A stretch of 64,000 nucleotides of DNA from Gorillibacterium massiliense. Its GTDB lineage: Bacteria > Bacillota > Bacilli > Paenibacillales > NBRC-103111. Under the pieces are notes generated by a model that worked only from the letters and a program-made list of their open reading frames with translations, made no database searches and was not told the origin of the DNA. A program made the translations under genes and the position numbers. Location: positions 1 through 64,000 of the forward strand of contig NZ_CBQR020000092.1 in assembly GCF_000455485.1 (NCBI RefSeq). The letters run 5' to 3'. This document shows positions 55,212-62,659 of the stretch, in pieces. Position 1 is the first letter of the stretch. Every line of letters begins with the position of its first letter.

Positions 55212-57006
55212 TCCATTCCCTCCCTGCCTCGATGATAAAATGAATGTGCGTTCCAACGCCCAGCTCGCTTTCAATATGCAAGCCGTTATTTCCCCCGTAA
55301 TACAGGAGCAGTCGCTGATGGACATTACGCAGCCCGATGCGGTTGCCTTCCCGATCCTCGGGGTCGTTGATCGCTTCATAAATCTGTTCAATTTTCTCCG
55401 CACTCATTCCGGCGCCGTTATCCGTAACATGAATATGCACCAAGTCACCCTCCATCTCCGCTTTTACAAGGATGGTACAGGTTCCCTCTTTGTTCTCAAG
55501 GCCATGGATAACAGAATTCTCGACCAAGGGCTGAATGATTAGCGGGGGCAAGCTGACTTTCTCCGCATAAGGCTCCACGTCGATCTCATAGGAGAGCCGG
55601 TCACCATAACGGAATTTTTGAATTTCCAGGTAGCAGCGAACCATCTCTAGCTCATCTTTAAGTGTAATGTTCCGCCCGCCTACCTCCAAGTTTTTCCGCA
55701 TCAGCTTGCCGAGGGTGCGCACCACCTTGGATATTTCCGTTTCCCCTTTAATATGCGCCTTCATCCGGATGGACTCCAATGCATTGAACAGGAAGTGGGG
55801 ATTGATTTGGCTCGCCATCATTTTGAATTTGATTTCATTTTGCTTGACCAGCAGATTTTCGTTTTGCCTGTGGGAGTCGTTTACCTCGTCCATTAGTTCT
55901 CGGATGCTGATGACCATGGAATTGAGCTGCCGGGAGAGCTGGCCAATTTCGTCGTTCCCGTCAACTTTGACCTCCGTATTCAAATTGCCCATGGACACCC
56001 GGCTGATCTGCCGGCTCATGATGTAGATGCGGCGTGTCAGCATTTGGGAGAATCCATAGAATAAAATGACGCCAACAAAAAGGCTGACCAAAATAATCCC
56101 GATGCCTTTCCAACTGATTGCTTTAGCCGAGCTCGTGATGTTGGCGACGGGAATGATGGAGATGATATGCAAACCATTCAAGCTTAGCGATGGTTGCAAA
56201 TCCTCCACCAAAATTTTCGACAGCTTGCCGTTTACGTTCCCCGAGTAGATGCCGGTTTTCAGTTGGCCTTCTTCCTGGGTGAAATGAATGCCCTCCAGCG
56301 TCCGGTTCCGCAAAGTTTGGCGGTTTGCCGCGATCACGTAATTGTTATCGTCCACGATCATCGTATCGAAAGGCTCCTCGGCTACGATCGTGTTCAACAC
56401 ATTGGGATTGACGGCGATGACGAGTATGCCGAAGCTGAAGTATTGATTGAATTTGACTCGGCGAATAAGACTTAACTTAACCGAGTTGTTATTCGTTTCG
56501 TCCTCTATGGCGTACCAGACGATCTTCCCTTTACCCTCCGCGCCTTTTTGATACCAGTACTTCTGTGCTGTCGCTGCGTCCAGTGGAATGAACTCATAAT
56601 TGTTGATCAAGGTAGGGTTGTCCATGTAAAAACGGATGCTGGACAGCTCCGGGTAAAACTGGATGTACTTGCGGATGATGTCATAATCCCGGTAATCCCG
56701 GACGATGTCATAGGCGGATTCATAATGCTTGTTGACGATTTCCGCCAAGTTTTTATCATAGCTTAAGATATACGATATATCGTTAAGAACCTTGAGGGTT
56801 TCCTCCGTCTGCTTCTTCACTTTAGCCACGTTTTCGCTTGCGCGGTTTATGGCGCTGTCCAGGGCCATTTGCCGAAGCTCGCTGGTCAAATAAGTACCGA
56901 CGATAAGCACCGGCACGACGACGATAAACAAAAAGGAAAAGATCAGCTTGTTGCGGATCTTCAAGTCGTTAGTCTTGCGAAAGAACAGCCGGATTAACCG
57001 GATCAT
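55204..57006 (-). CDS. YesM-type sensor histidine kinase (second)
   Basis: 600 residues from ATG 57006 with AAGGAG upstream. Membrane helices near 20-42 and 300-320 flank an extracellular dCache-like sensor. HAMP follows (VSMGNLNTEVKVDGNDEIGQ), then phosphoacceptor His in MMASQINPHFLFNALESIRM and the ATPase motifs DNGAGM and GIGLRNVHQRLLL-like (IGLRNVHQRLLLYYGG). A cre-like site sits in its leader, so the regulatory pair itself is probably under catabolite control. Confidence 0.95.
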   Translation of the reverse strand: MIRLIRLFFRKTNDLKIRNKLIFSFLFIVVVPVLIVGTYLTSELRQMALDSAINRASENVAKVKKQTEETLKVLNDISYILSYDKNLAEIVNKHYESAYDIVRDYRDYDIIRKYIQFYPELSSIRFYMDNPTLINNYEFIPLDAATAQKYWYQKGAEGKGKIVWYAIEDETNNNSVKLSLIRRVKFNQYFSFGILVIAVNPNVLNTIVAEEPFDTMIVDDNNYVIAANRQTLRNRTLEGIHFTQEEGQLKTGIYSGNVNGKLSKILVEDLQPSLSLNGLHIISIIPVANITSSAKAISWKGIGIILVSLFVGVILFYGFSQMLTRRIYIMSRQISRVSMGNLNTEVKVDGNDEIGQLSRQLNSMVISIRELMDEVNDSHRQNENLLVKQNEIKFKMMASQINPHFLFNALESIRMKAHIKGETEISKVVRTLGKLMRKNLEVGGRNITLKDELEMVRCYLEIQKFRYGDRLSYEIDVEPYAEKVSLPPLIIQPLVENSVIHGLENKEGTCTILVKAEMEGDLVHIHVTDNGAGMSAEKIEQIYEAINDPEDREGNRIGLRNVHQRLLLYYGGNNGLHIESELGVGTHIHFIIEAGREWNV

Positions 57007-57039
57007 AAGTGTTCTCCTTCTTGTTGAAAATGAAGTTGT

Positions 57040-57053
57040 TGTAAGCGATTTCA
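57040..57053 (+). promoter_or_regulatory. cre (CcpA) site of the YesM/YesN operon
   Basis: TGTAAGCGATTTCA matches the strict consensus TGWAANCGNTNWCA at every defined position. It lies 34 nt upstream of the kinase start codon, where CcpA binding would block transcription. Confidence 0.75.
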
Positions 57054-57295
57054 CCTCTGACAAAATAGGACTTATCTCTATTTTAAAATGAACACTCGGA
57101 CAAAAACATATCATAATCAGTGTACAATTCATGTTACAATTAGTGATTTCTCAGGTCAAATTATTCAAATGTCAACATTGCACTACTTCCCGATTTTCCC
57201 GTAACCCGCAATGGGGTAAACGATGTCGATTCGTCAGAGGTAGATGAATCGAACTTTCCTCACGAATTTGGGAACAACAATAAAGCAGGAATAAA

Positions 57296-57324
57296 TTACC
57301 ATGACCCGGAAATCATGCTACAAT
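57296..57324 (+). promoter_or_regulatory. Putative promoter of the CE7 esterase
   Basis: TTACCA at 57296-57301 and TACAAT at 57319-57324 with a 17-nt spacer, 48 nt before the ATG. Confidence 0.5.
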
Positions 57325-57371
57325 GAGCGGGTCGGCTCCCAAGCCGCAATCCCTTCATCGGAGGCTGGAAC

Positions 57372-58331
57372 ATGGATGCAATCTTGAGACGCCATATGGA
57401 GTTACAAAGTTTTGTCTCCACCGATTACAGACAACCGGACTTTGATACTTTTTGGAACGGCATCTTAGCGAAAAACAGTGGTCCCGTCGGATTCACGCGA
57501 GATCAGGTTCTTACGCCACTCAAAGGAGTCAAAGCTTACAAAATCGTTTACGAAGGCGATGCGGAGACGCCCATTCACGCCCATTATCTGCTTCCGCCGT
57601 CGGCTTCAGACGGGAAGTTACCCTGCATTGTCCATTTCCACGGCTATACCGGAGCCAAGGGTGATCCGGAGGATTACGCCCACTGGCTGCTGCTCGGCTT
57701 TGCCGTATTTGCCGTAGATGTCCGCGGCCAAGGCGGCGAAACGGGCAATAGGCTTACCCAAAGCTTTGGCATGACCAAGGGGTGGATCACCCAAGGCATT
57801 CTGGCCCCCCATGATTGCTACTACAAAGCGATGGCCGTTGATACCATCCGGGCTGTGCAATGTGCCATGGCCCAACCGGAAAGCGATTCTTCCCGCATTA
57901 TCGCCATGGGAACAAGCCAGGGTGGCGGCATGACTCTGCTTGCAACTGCACTTGTCCCAAGCATCGCTCTCGCCATCGCCGATATTCCGAACATGTGCCA
58001 AATGGATTTCGGCATCCTAAACTCCACCGGTTCCTTGACGGAGGTCGCCGATTTTTTGAACCGCCACCCTCAATATCTAGAGCAAGCTCTGGCTACGCTC
58101 AGCTATTTCGATATCGTCCACCTCGCAGAGCGGATCACCGTTCCCGTGCGTATATCCGTCGGGCTTAAAGACACGATTTGTATGCCGGAAACAGTCTATG
58201 CCGCCTACCATTCATTAGCATCCCTGGACAAAGAGCTGCAGGTGAACCCCTTCTTGGGTCATATGCTGGAAAATGGGCATACTCGCAAAGTCTACGCATT
58301 TATCCGCTCCCGCTTAAACTTGGATCAGTAA
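57372..58331 (+). CDS. CE7 acetyl xylan esterase / cephalosporin-C deacetylase family
   Basis: 319 residues, intracellular. It removes acetyl groups from short xylo- or other oligosaccharides after uptake. Alpha/beta-hydrolase motifs are FHGYTG (oxyanion), DVRGQGGE, nucleophile Ser in GTSQGGG, Asp in GLKDTICMP and His in FLGHMLE. The RGQ and GXSQG pair is diagnostic of CE7. GGAGG precedes the ATG. Monocistronic, beside the GH95 regulon. Confidence 0.95.
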   Translation: MDAILRRHMELQSFVSTDYRQPDFDTFWNGILAKNSGPVGFTRDQVLTPLKGVKAYKIVYEGDAETPIHAHYLLPPSASDGKLPCIVHFHGYTGAKGDPEDYAHWLLLGFAVFAVDVRGQGGETGNRLTQSFGMTKGWITQGILAPHDCYYKAMAVDTIRAVQCAMAQPESDSSRIIAMGTSQGGGMTLLATALVPSIALAIADIPNMCQMDFGILNSTGSLTEVADFLNRHPQYLEQALATLSYFDIVHLAERITVPVRISVGLKDTICMPETVYAAYHSLASLDKELQVNPFLGHMLENGHTRKVYAFIRSRLNLDQ

Positions 58332-58382
58332 CAGCAGGCATACGCCTGTCCATAGCTTTCACCGATTGATCCAATCATACGA

Positions 58383-58432
58383 AAGAGCCGACCCATCGGG
58401 CTGAAATCAGCCTATAGAGCGGCTCCTTTTTC
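58383..58432. terminator. Bidirectional terminator
   Basis: Outer GAGCCG/CGGCTC and inner GGCTGA/TCAGCC stems at 58385-58425, then T-run, between convergent esterase and deacetylase genes. Confidence 0.8.
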
Positions 58433-58448
58433 ATTTCGAAGGCTAGTT

Positions 58449-59750
58449 TTACTTAAAGACCACAAAGGTTAAATTCTCTTTTTTTAAATAATCCAAAATA
58501 GCAGGAAGTGCCTCCGCCGTGTACTTATCTTCATGCAGCACATATACGCCTCCGGAAGGTTCGACTTCATGAAAGTAGCGAACGATGTCCTCGGGTTTCT
58601 TGGCATTCCAGTCCTCCGGATCTCGATTCCACAGGAGTGTCTTCATATGCTGCAGCTTGGCCGTGGAGACCAGCTCATCGTTCACCTCGCCGTAGGGGGG
58701 ACGAAATAAAGTAACGGGATTATGCGTTAACGATTCGATAAGGCTGCTCGTCGACGATAAGTTACTGCTCTGATTCTTTGCAGTGTTTTTCGTCAGTACA
58801 CTGTGATCCCAAGAATGATTCCCGATCGACATGCCGTGCTCACTCGCATAAGTAACGGCTTCCGGATTGCGTTCCACGTTTTTCCCTACGAATAGAAACG
58901 TCGCTGCCACCTTGTGCTCTGTTAGAATATCCACGATCTTGTGGGTAAGCGGGGAAGGCCCATCATCAAAGGTTAAGGCGACGTAATTCTTCGGCAATCC
59001 GAAAAACTTCTTCTCTCCACCGATGTCGATGACTTCATAGTCCTTCCGATAGACGGTAGACTGATTCGAGGCTTGTTTGGTTGTAGTTCGGGTTGCGGCA
59101 GCAGCCTTAATTGAGACATCATCCTGAAGCAAGTCGTTCTTGGTTGCGGAGACCACCGATTCATTCGATTCATTCGATTCATCCGATTCATCCGCTTTTA
59201 CAACGGCCTGCGCTATATCAATTTGGTCGCTAATAATGCTCACAGGATCTGCCTTGCCCTCGGAAGGGATCGATAATACAGCTAGCAAGCCGTATATAAT
59301 CAAGAGCAGATTCGCCATTCTCAACGCTCGCAAAGCGAAGCGAGGCAGGAATTGGACTCGTTTTTCATCGAATTTCTTGGCTTCGCTTCCCTGCCCTTCC
59401 TCGTATATCGATATGAGCGGAAGGTCTGTTTCCCTAATCTGCTTGATCTTATTTATGTATTCTTCACTGCATGCAAAATAGAGCGTATCCCGAGAAACGC
59501 CTGTCGTTCTGATTACGGCACTATAAAATGCATTTCGGTAAGGATCCCATTTGGGGTAGGGAGAGAGTCGAGTCCTGCCTCCAGTGAGCGGCTGCAACGC
59601 TTCAAGCCCAAGGAACGTAAACTCGTCTATATCAATCACGTATGCAGCTTGCCTGTCTTCATCGCTTACGACGACCTTGATTTGAAAACCACCATCAAAG
59701 GTCTTCCGAAGAGAAAGCAGCTCCATCACCTGTGTACTGTATGTTTCCAT
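58449..59750 (-). CDS. Membrane-anchored polysaccharide deacetylase (NodB domain)
   Basis: 433 residues. An N-terminal cytosolic domain of ~140 residues (not recognised; begins METYSTQVMELLSLRKTFDG), a single membrane helix (~145-162), a Ser/Glu/Asn-rich linker with a short tandem repeat, then the NodB domain (~255-433). Catalytic and metal motifs are TFDDGPSP, HSWDH, RPPYGE and the final LHED. It deacetylates peptidoglycan or another extracellular amino sugar polymer. An intracellular domain on such an enzyme is unusual. It lies 38 nt downstream of a coiled-coil gene, probably in one operon. Confidence 0.9.
   Translation of the reverse strand: METYSTQVMELLSLRKTFDGGFQIKVVVSDEDRQAAYVIDIDEFTFLGLEALQPLTGGRTRLSPYPKWDPYRNAFYSAVIRTTGVSRDTLYFACSEEYINKIKQIRETDLPLISIYEEGQGSEAKKFDEKRVQFLPRFALRALRMANLLLIIYGLLAVLSIPSEGKADPVSIISDQIDIAQAVVKADESDESNESNESVVSATKNDLLQDDVSIKAAAATRTTTKQASNQSTVYRKDYEVIDIGGEKKFFGLPKNYVALTFDDGPSPLTHKIVDILTEHKVAATFLFVGKNVERNPEAVTYASEHGMSIGNHSWDHSVLTKNTAKNQSSNLSSTSSLIESLTHNPVTLFRPPYGEVNDELVSTAKLQHMKTLLWNRDPEDWNAKKPEDIVRYFHEVEPSGGVYVLHEDKYTAEALPAILDYLKKENLTFVVFK
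59158..59193 (+). repeat. Four 9-bp tandem repeats in the deacetylase linker
   Basis: GATTCATTC twice, then GATTCATCC twice, in frame. It encodes repeating D/N-E-S residues and could vary in copy number. Confidence 0.85.
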
Positions 59751-59788
59751 ACCATCTTCGTCCTTCTCTTCCCAATCCCGGCATGACC

Positions 59789-60514
59789 TTAATCGGTTGA
59801 ACCTCCATCCATTTGGCCTGCATTCACTATAAATGGAGAAGTCATCCGGTTGGTAAAGTCATTTACAATATTAAGGAGATGCGTCTTCTCCTGACGAAGC
59901 GCATCGTATTTCTGTTTCATTTGGGAGAGTTCGGCTTCAAGCCGTGCAACTTTCTCATCAAGCTCGCCGATTCTTTTATTCTTTTCAGCGATTGTCTCGT
60001 TATACTTCTGAAGCAAGCCTGCATAGTTTTGTCGTTCAAGCTCAATGACGCTTTTAAGCTCCTCGATTTGGCCAGACAAAGTGGACTGAAGCTCTCGGTA
60101 GTCTTCCATCATCTGGTCGACCTTAAGATTCTTATCGGCCAGTCTTCTCTCCAACTCCAGGATACTCTTCTCGCGTTCCTCGATAACCTTGCTCAGATTC
60201 TTCAAGTCTTTGTTCAATCGATCGTTTTGACCGTTCGCATGGCTCAGTCGATCCTGCAAATCATTGTAGCTCATTTCGATCTGCTGTTTGGCCTTAATCA
60301 TCTGCTCAACGGCAAAAACCAGGTCGAGAGACCTTTTGTCCAAGTGGCCCTTATTAACCAATATTGAGCTTGAAGACTCTTCATTCGACTCGAATTTAGC
60401 CGAACGTTCCGACATTTCCTCTTGCGGCTCTTCCAAGTCACTCCTTACACCGAAATCTTCTTGCGATTGTTGAACCTCAAGACCATTCTTCTTCTTTGTG
60501 AAAGGAGAAAACAT
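59789..60514 (-). CDS. Coiled-coil protein of unknown function
   Basis: 241 residues from ATG 60514 (AGGTGAG upstream); the open frame extends to 60592 without a site. After an acidic, Ser-rich N-terminus, residues ~75-215 are an almost continuous heptad coiled coil rich in Glu, Lys, Leu and Gln. The C-terminus ends with a short FTNRMTSPFIVNAGQMDGG tail. No membrane segment or signal. It directly precedes the deacetylase gene; the cytosolic domain of that enzyme could be its partner (inference). Confidence 0.8.
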   Translation of the reverse strand: MFSPFTKKKNGLEVQQSQEDFGVRSDLEEPQEEMSERSAKFESNEESSSSILVNKGHLDKRSLDLVFAVEQMIKAKQQIEMSYNDLQDRLSHANGQNDRLNKDLKNLSKVIEEREKSILELERRLADKNLKVDQMMEDYRELQSTLSGQIEELKSVIELERQNYAGLLQKYNETIAEKNKRIGELDEKVARLEAELSQMKQKYDALRQEKTHLLNIVNDFTNRMTSPFIVNAGQMDGGSTD

Positions 60515-60642
60515 AGACGAACTCACCTTTTCTGAGAAAATGTTGATAGATGTCGAAAAAAAGTTTCTTTCATTATAAAATAATTTATTCACTTTATATG
60601 CGGGGCTAAAGCACCAATTTGTGTATATAGATTAGGAAGAAG

Positions 60643-60665
60643 TATCCACTTGGGCATCGGCAACT
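60643..60665 (+). repeat. Direct repeat, copy A
   Basis: 23 nt starting TATCCACTTGGGCATCGG; 21 of 23 positions match copy B at 62530-62552. Both copies are followed within about 20 nt by ATATTTCA. Together they flank the degraded region and may be ends of a lost mobile element. Confidence 0.6.
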
Positions 60666-60689
60666 CTGTGTTGGCCACAAAATATTTCA

Positions 60690-60716
60690 GGGGCAATCCC
60701 ATAATGGGACTGCCCC
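60690..60716. terminator. Inverted repeat, terminator-like
   Basis: GGGGCAATCCCAT and ATGGGACTGCCCC form a 13-bp stem with one mismatch and a 1-nt centre. Could end the MerR/SRPBCC transcript or be part of a mobile-element end. Confidence 0.5.
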
Positions 60717-60794
60717 AATTCTTGTCAAAAGAGTGAATAATATTTAGCGCTAGTTAATTCGGTCAGCAGTTCATTCAGCCAGCAGAAAATCGCT

Positions 60795-60911
60795 TCATTG
60801 CCCTTGGCGTAAAACGACTTCGGGATTAGTCCAAGCCTCAAAAGCTAGTTTCCAAGGAGCAGCAAACTCTCTTATAGAAATAACGGTATTATTCTCCAGG
60901 ACAGCCGCCAT
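60795..60911 (-). pseudogene. Truncated SRPBCC/AHSA1 gene
   Basis: An ATG at 60911 with AGGAGAGG upstream begins MAAVLENNTVISIREFAAPW, continuing with FEAWTNPEVV, the N-terminus of an AHSA1-type SRPBCC protein. The frame then ends after five unrelated residues, at about 38 codons instead of ~150. It starts 13 nt after the intact SRPBCC gene, so it was once a third member of the MerR operon. Confidence 0.75.
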
Positions 60912-60924
60912 GGCTGCCTCTCCT

Positions 60925-61356
60925 TTATATCGTCCTACCCAGTGCATCCAGCATCTCGTTGGTACCTTGCTCGCGTACTTCCGCCGTATCATACCCGTCG
61001 AAAAACGCTCCTTGCTCGGTAAAGACCAGCCTTGTCCCTTTTTCAGCGAAAAAAAGTTCAATGGTAGTTATCGAAACGGAGATGCGAACGTCCCCTGAAT
61101 CCAAGCTATAGGTGTAGACAATGCGTTCTTCCGGAACGATTTCTTGGTAAACGGCCTCGAAAGTAAAAACCGGCCCTTCCGGCGGTCCTCCGCTGCTGGC
61201 TTCGCGTCCTCCGACACGGAAATCGAAGACATCAGCTTTAGAAAACCATTTTGCTTTAGCAACCGGGTCGGACCAGGCACGGTATACCTGCGCCGGCGTT
61301 GCAGCATAGGTTCGCTCGACAGTAAAGGTCGCATGTTTGACAATTCGTTCGGTCAC
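60925..61356 (-). CDS. SRPBCC/AHSA1-family protein
   Basis: 143 residues from GTG 61356, which overlaps the MerR stop (GTGA) and follows GAGGAGG. AHSA1-like START fold: FTVERTYAATPAQVYRAWSD, KAKWFSKADVFDFRVGG, TIELFFAEKGTRLVFTEQGA. Such proteins bind hydrophobic ligands; the role is unknown. Co-transcribed with the MerR regulator, whose ligand may be related. Confidence 0.9.
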   Translation of the reverse strand: MTERIVKHATFTVERTYAATPAQVYRAWSDPVAKAKWFSKADVFDFRVGGREASSGGPPEGPVFTFEAVYQEIVPEERIVYTYSLDSGDVRISVSITTIELFFAEKGTRLVFTEQGAFFDGYDTAEVREQGTNEMLDALGRTI

Positions 61357-61856
61357 GGTTTGTCCTCCTCTAGGTTCATCTTTTGTTCCTCGGTAAGAAA
61401 ATCCCCCAACAGATCCAGCCGCTTCTCCCAGCCTTGCCGCCAATCGACGGCCATCTTCTCATGGCCCCTTTTCATTGCTTGCAGCAGTTTCGTGAAATCG
61501 TCGACGGTGAGCGCCGCCTTGCCCTGCATAAGCTTGGATGCGTGCTGCAACTGCTCCAGGAGCTTTTGCTGCCGGTTGATTTGATCTTTAATCCGCTCGA
61601 TTTGCAGGTTCACGATTTCAACCGGGCTGAACCGTTCGCCGCTCAGAACCGACTCAATCTCATCCAAGGATAAATCCAGTTCTTTCAATGATAAAATCTG
61701 CTGCAGTCGCATCAAATCGGATTCATCGTAAAGTCTGTGTCCCGACTCCGTTTGCCCGGAGGGTGAGAACAGACTGATCTGATCGTAAAACCGCAAGGTG
61801 CGTACGGTTTGTCCCGTCAGCTTTGCAAGGTCCCCAACCTTCCAATAACGCTTCAT
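61353..61856 (-). CDS. MerR-family regulator
   Basis: 167 residues from ATG 61856 (AAAGGGTTGAG upstream). N-terminal winged HTH (WKVGDLAKLTGQTVRTLRFY, YDQISLFSPSGQTESGHRLY), then a dimerisation helix and a C-terminal effector region with no metal-binding Cys pattern, so it is of the drug or organic-ligand type (TipA-like). It autoregulates through the 19-bp-spacer promoter directly upstream. Confidence 0.93.
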   Translation of the reverse strand: MKRYWKVGDLAKLTGQTVRTLRFYDQISLFSPSGQTESGHRLYDESDLMRLQQILSLKELDLSLDEIESVLSGERFSPVEIVNLQIERIKDQINRQQKLLEQLQHASKLMQGKAALTVDDFTKLLQAMKRGHEKMAVDWRQGWEKRLDLLGDFLTEEQKMNLEEDKP

Positions 61857-61899
61857 ACTCAACCCTTTCGTTTTCGCCAAGCTTATTACCGGTAACTTT

Positions 61900-61930
61900 A
61901 TTATAAAACATTACGTTGCGTAAGGTTCAA
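61900..61930 (-). promoter_or_regulatory. MerR-type promoter with 19-bp spacer
   Basis: -35 TTGAAC (61930-61925) and -10 TATAAT (61905-61900) are spaced 19 bp, the long spacer activated by MerR proteins. The spacer holds the dyad TTACG-CAA-CGTAA (61923-61911). Confidence 0.85.
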
Positions 61931-61936
61931 GTACAT

Positions 61937-62520
61937 TTATTCCCGGCAAATCATTAGTTTGTCCACTTGGCCGACTAATGCAGTCATGGTTCCCGCGTCT
62001 GCGGTGAACGAAATATTTTGCAGCGCCTGTTTGTCCTGCTGGTACGTAAAGCCGACTCTGTCAAAAACGATGTCCTGCATAGCCAAGTCAGCAGGTGTTG
62101 CTCCCGGTTTATCGGTGATCGCCGGCTCCATATCAAAATAGTCGAAAATCCGCTCGAACAGCGCCGTCGACCGCTTGATGTCCACATAAAGGTTGGTCAA
62201 TTGGCTGAACGGCCCGTAAATCCGGCCAAGCAGCGCGACAAAGCCGATGATGGCTCCCACGGAAAACTTCCCCATGAATGAAGAGATAACCGCCGTATAA
62301 ATAAATGATCATCGGTCCCATGCTGGTAAAGGTCGACAGGGTCATAAAGAACCAACGGCCCGCCATGGACTCGCGGATTTGCAGCCGGGTAGACTCTTAT
62401 TGACGGCTTGGAATCCCGCATATTCCTGCTTCTCTTTGGTAAAAAGCTTCATCAAGAGATAGCCGCTGATACTCAGCGTCTCTTGAATGATCTGGTTTTG
62501 CTCGGCCATTTTTTCCTGTT
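61937..62520 (-). pseudogene. Degraded ABC exporter (ATP-binding/permease) gene
   Basis: Three consecutive pieces in different frames read as one half-transporter: MAEQNQIIQETLSISGYLLM and KLFTKEKQEYAGFQAVN; then MAGRWFFMTLSTFTSMGPMI and IYLYGGYLFIHGE; then KFSVGAIIGFVALLGRIYGP, through ALFERIFDYFDMEP. Frame breaks lie near 62395 and in the GGGG run near 62271. The last piece stops at TALVGQVDK, just where the Walker A motif should be, so the whole ATPase core is missing, and the gene's 5' part is also absent. A non-functional remnant. Confidence 0.88.
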
Positions 62521-62529
62521 AGTTATAAA

Positions 62530-62552
62530 TATCCAAATGGGCATCGGCAACT
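62530..62552 (+). repeat. Direct repeat, copy B
   Basis: Matches copy A (60643-60665) at 21 of 23 positions, same orientation, lying just upstream of the ABC remnant. Confidence 0.6.
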
Positions 62553-62625
62553 AATACATTCAGCCCCAACGATATTTCACTGTCGGTACAACCCTCTGTT
62601 AGCAATTGGTGAAATAACCAAGCAA

Positions 62626-62659
62626 AGCACGCACTGATCAATTAATCAGTGCGTGCCTT
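62626..62659 (-). terminator. Hairpin at the end of the YheC/YheD gene
   Basis: 12-bp arms GCACGCACTGAT (62628-62639) and ATCAGTGCGTGC (62646-62657); the stop codon lies inside the stem-loop. The flanking T-run is short. Confidence 0.7.

Larger units (their letters stand above)
57007..57371. other. Divergent intergenic region, YesM kinase and CE7 esterase
   Basis: 365 nt without a gene. It contains the cre site at 57040-57053 near the kinase and an esterase promoter at 57296-57324. The middle is AT-rich with no further signal I can support. Confidence 0.6.

Noticed and set aside
61937-62275. Intact short ABC protein
   Set aside because: The frame ends before Walker A and its upstream parts continue in other frames, so it is a pseudogene fragment.
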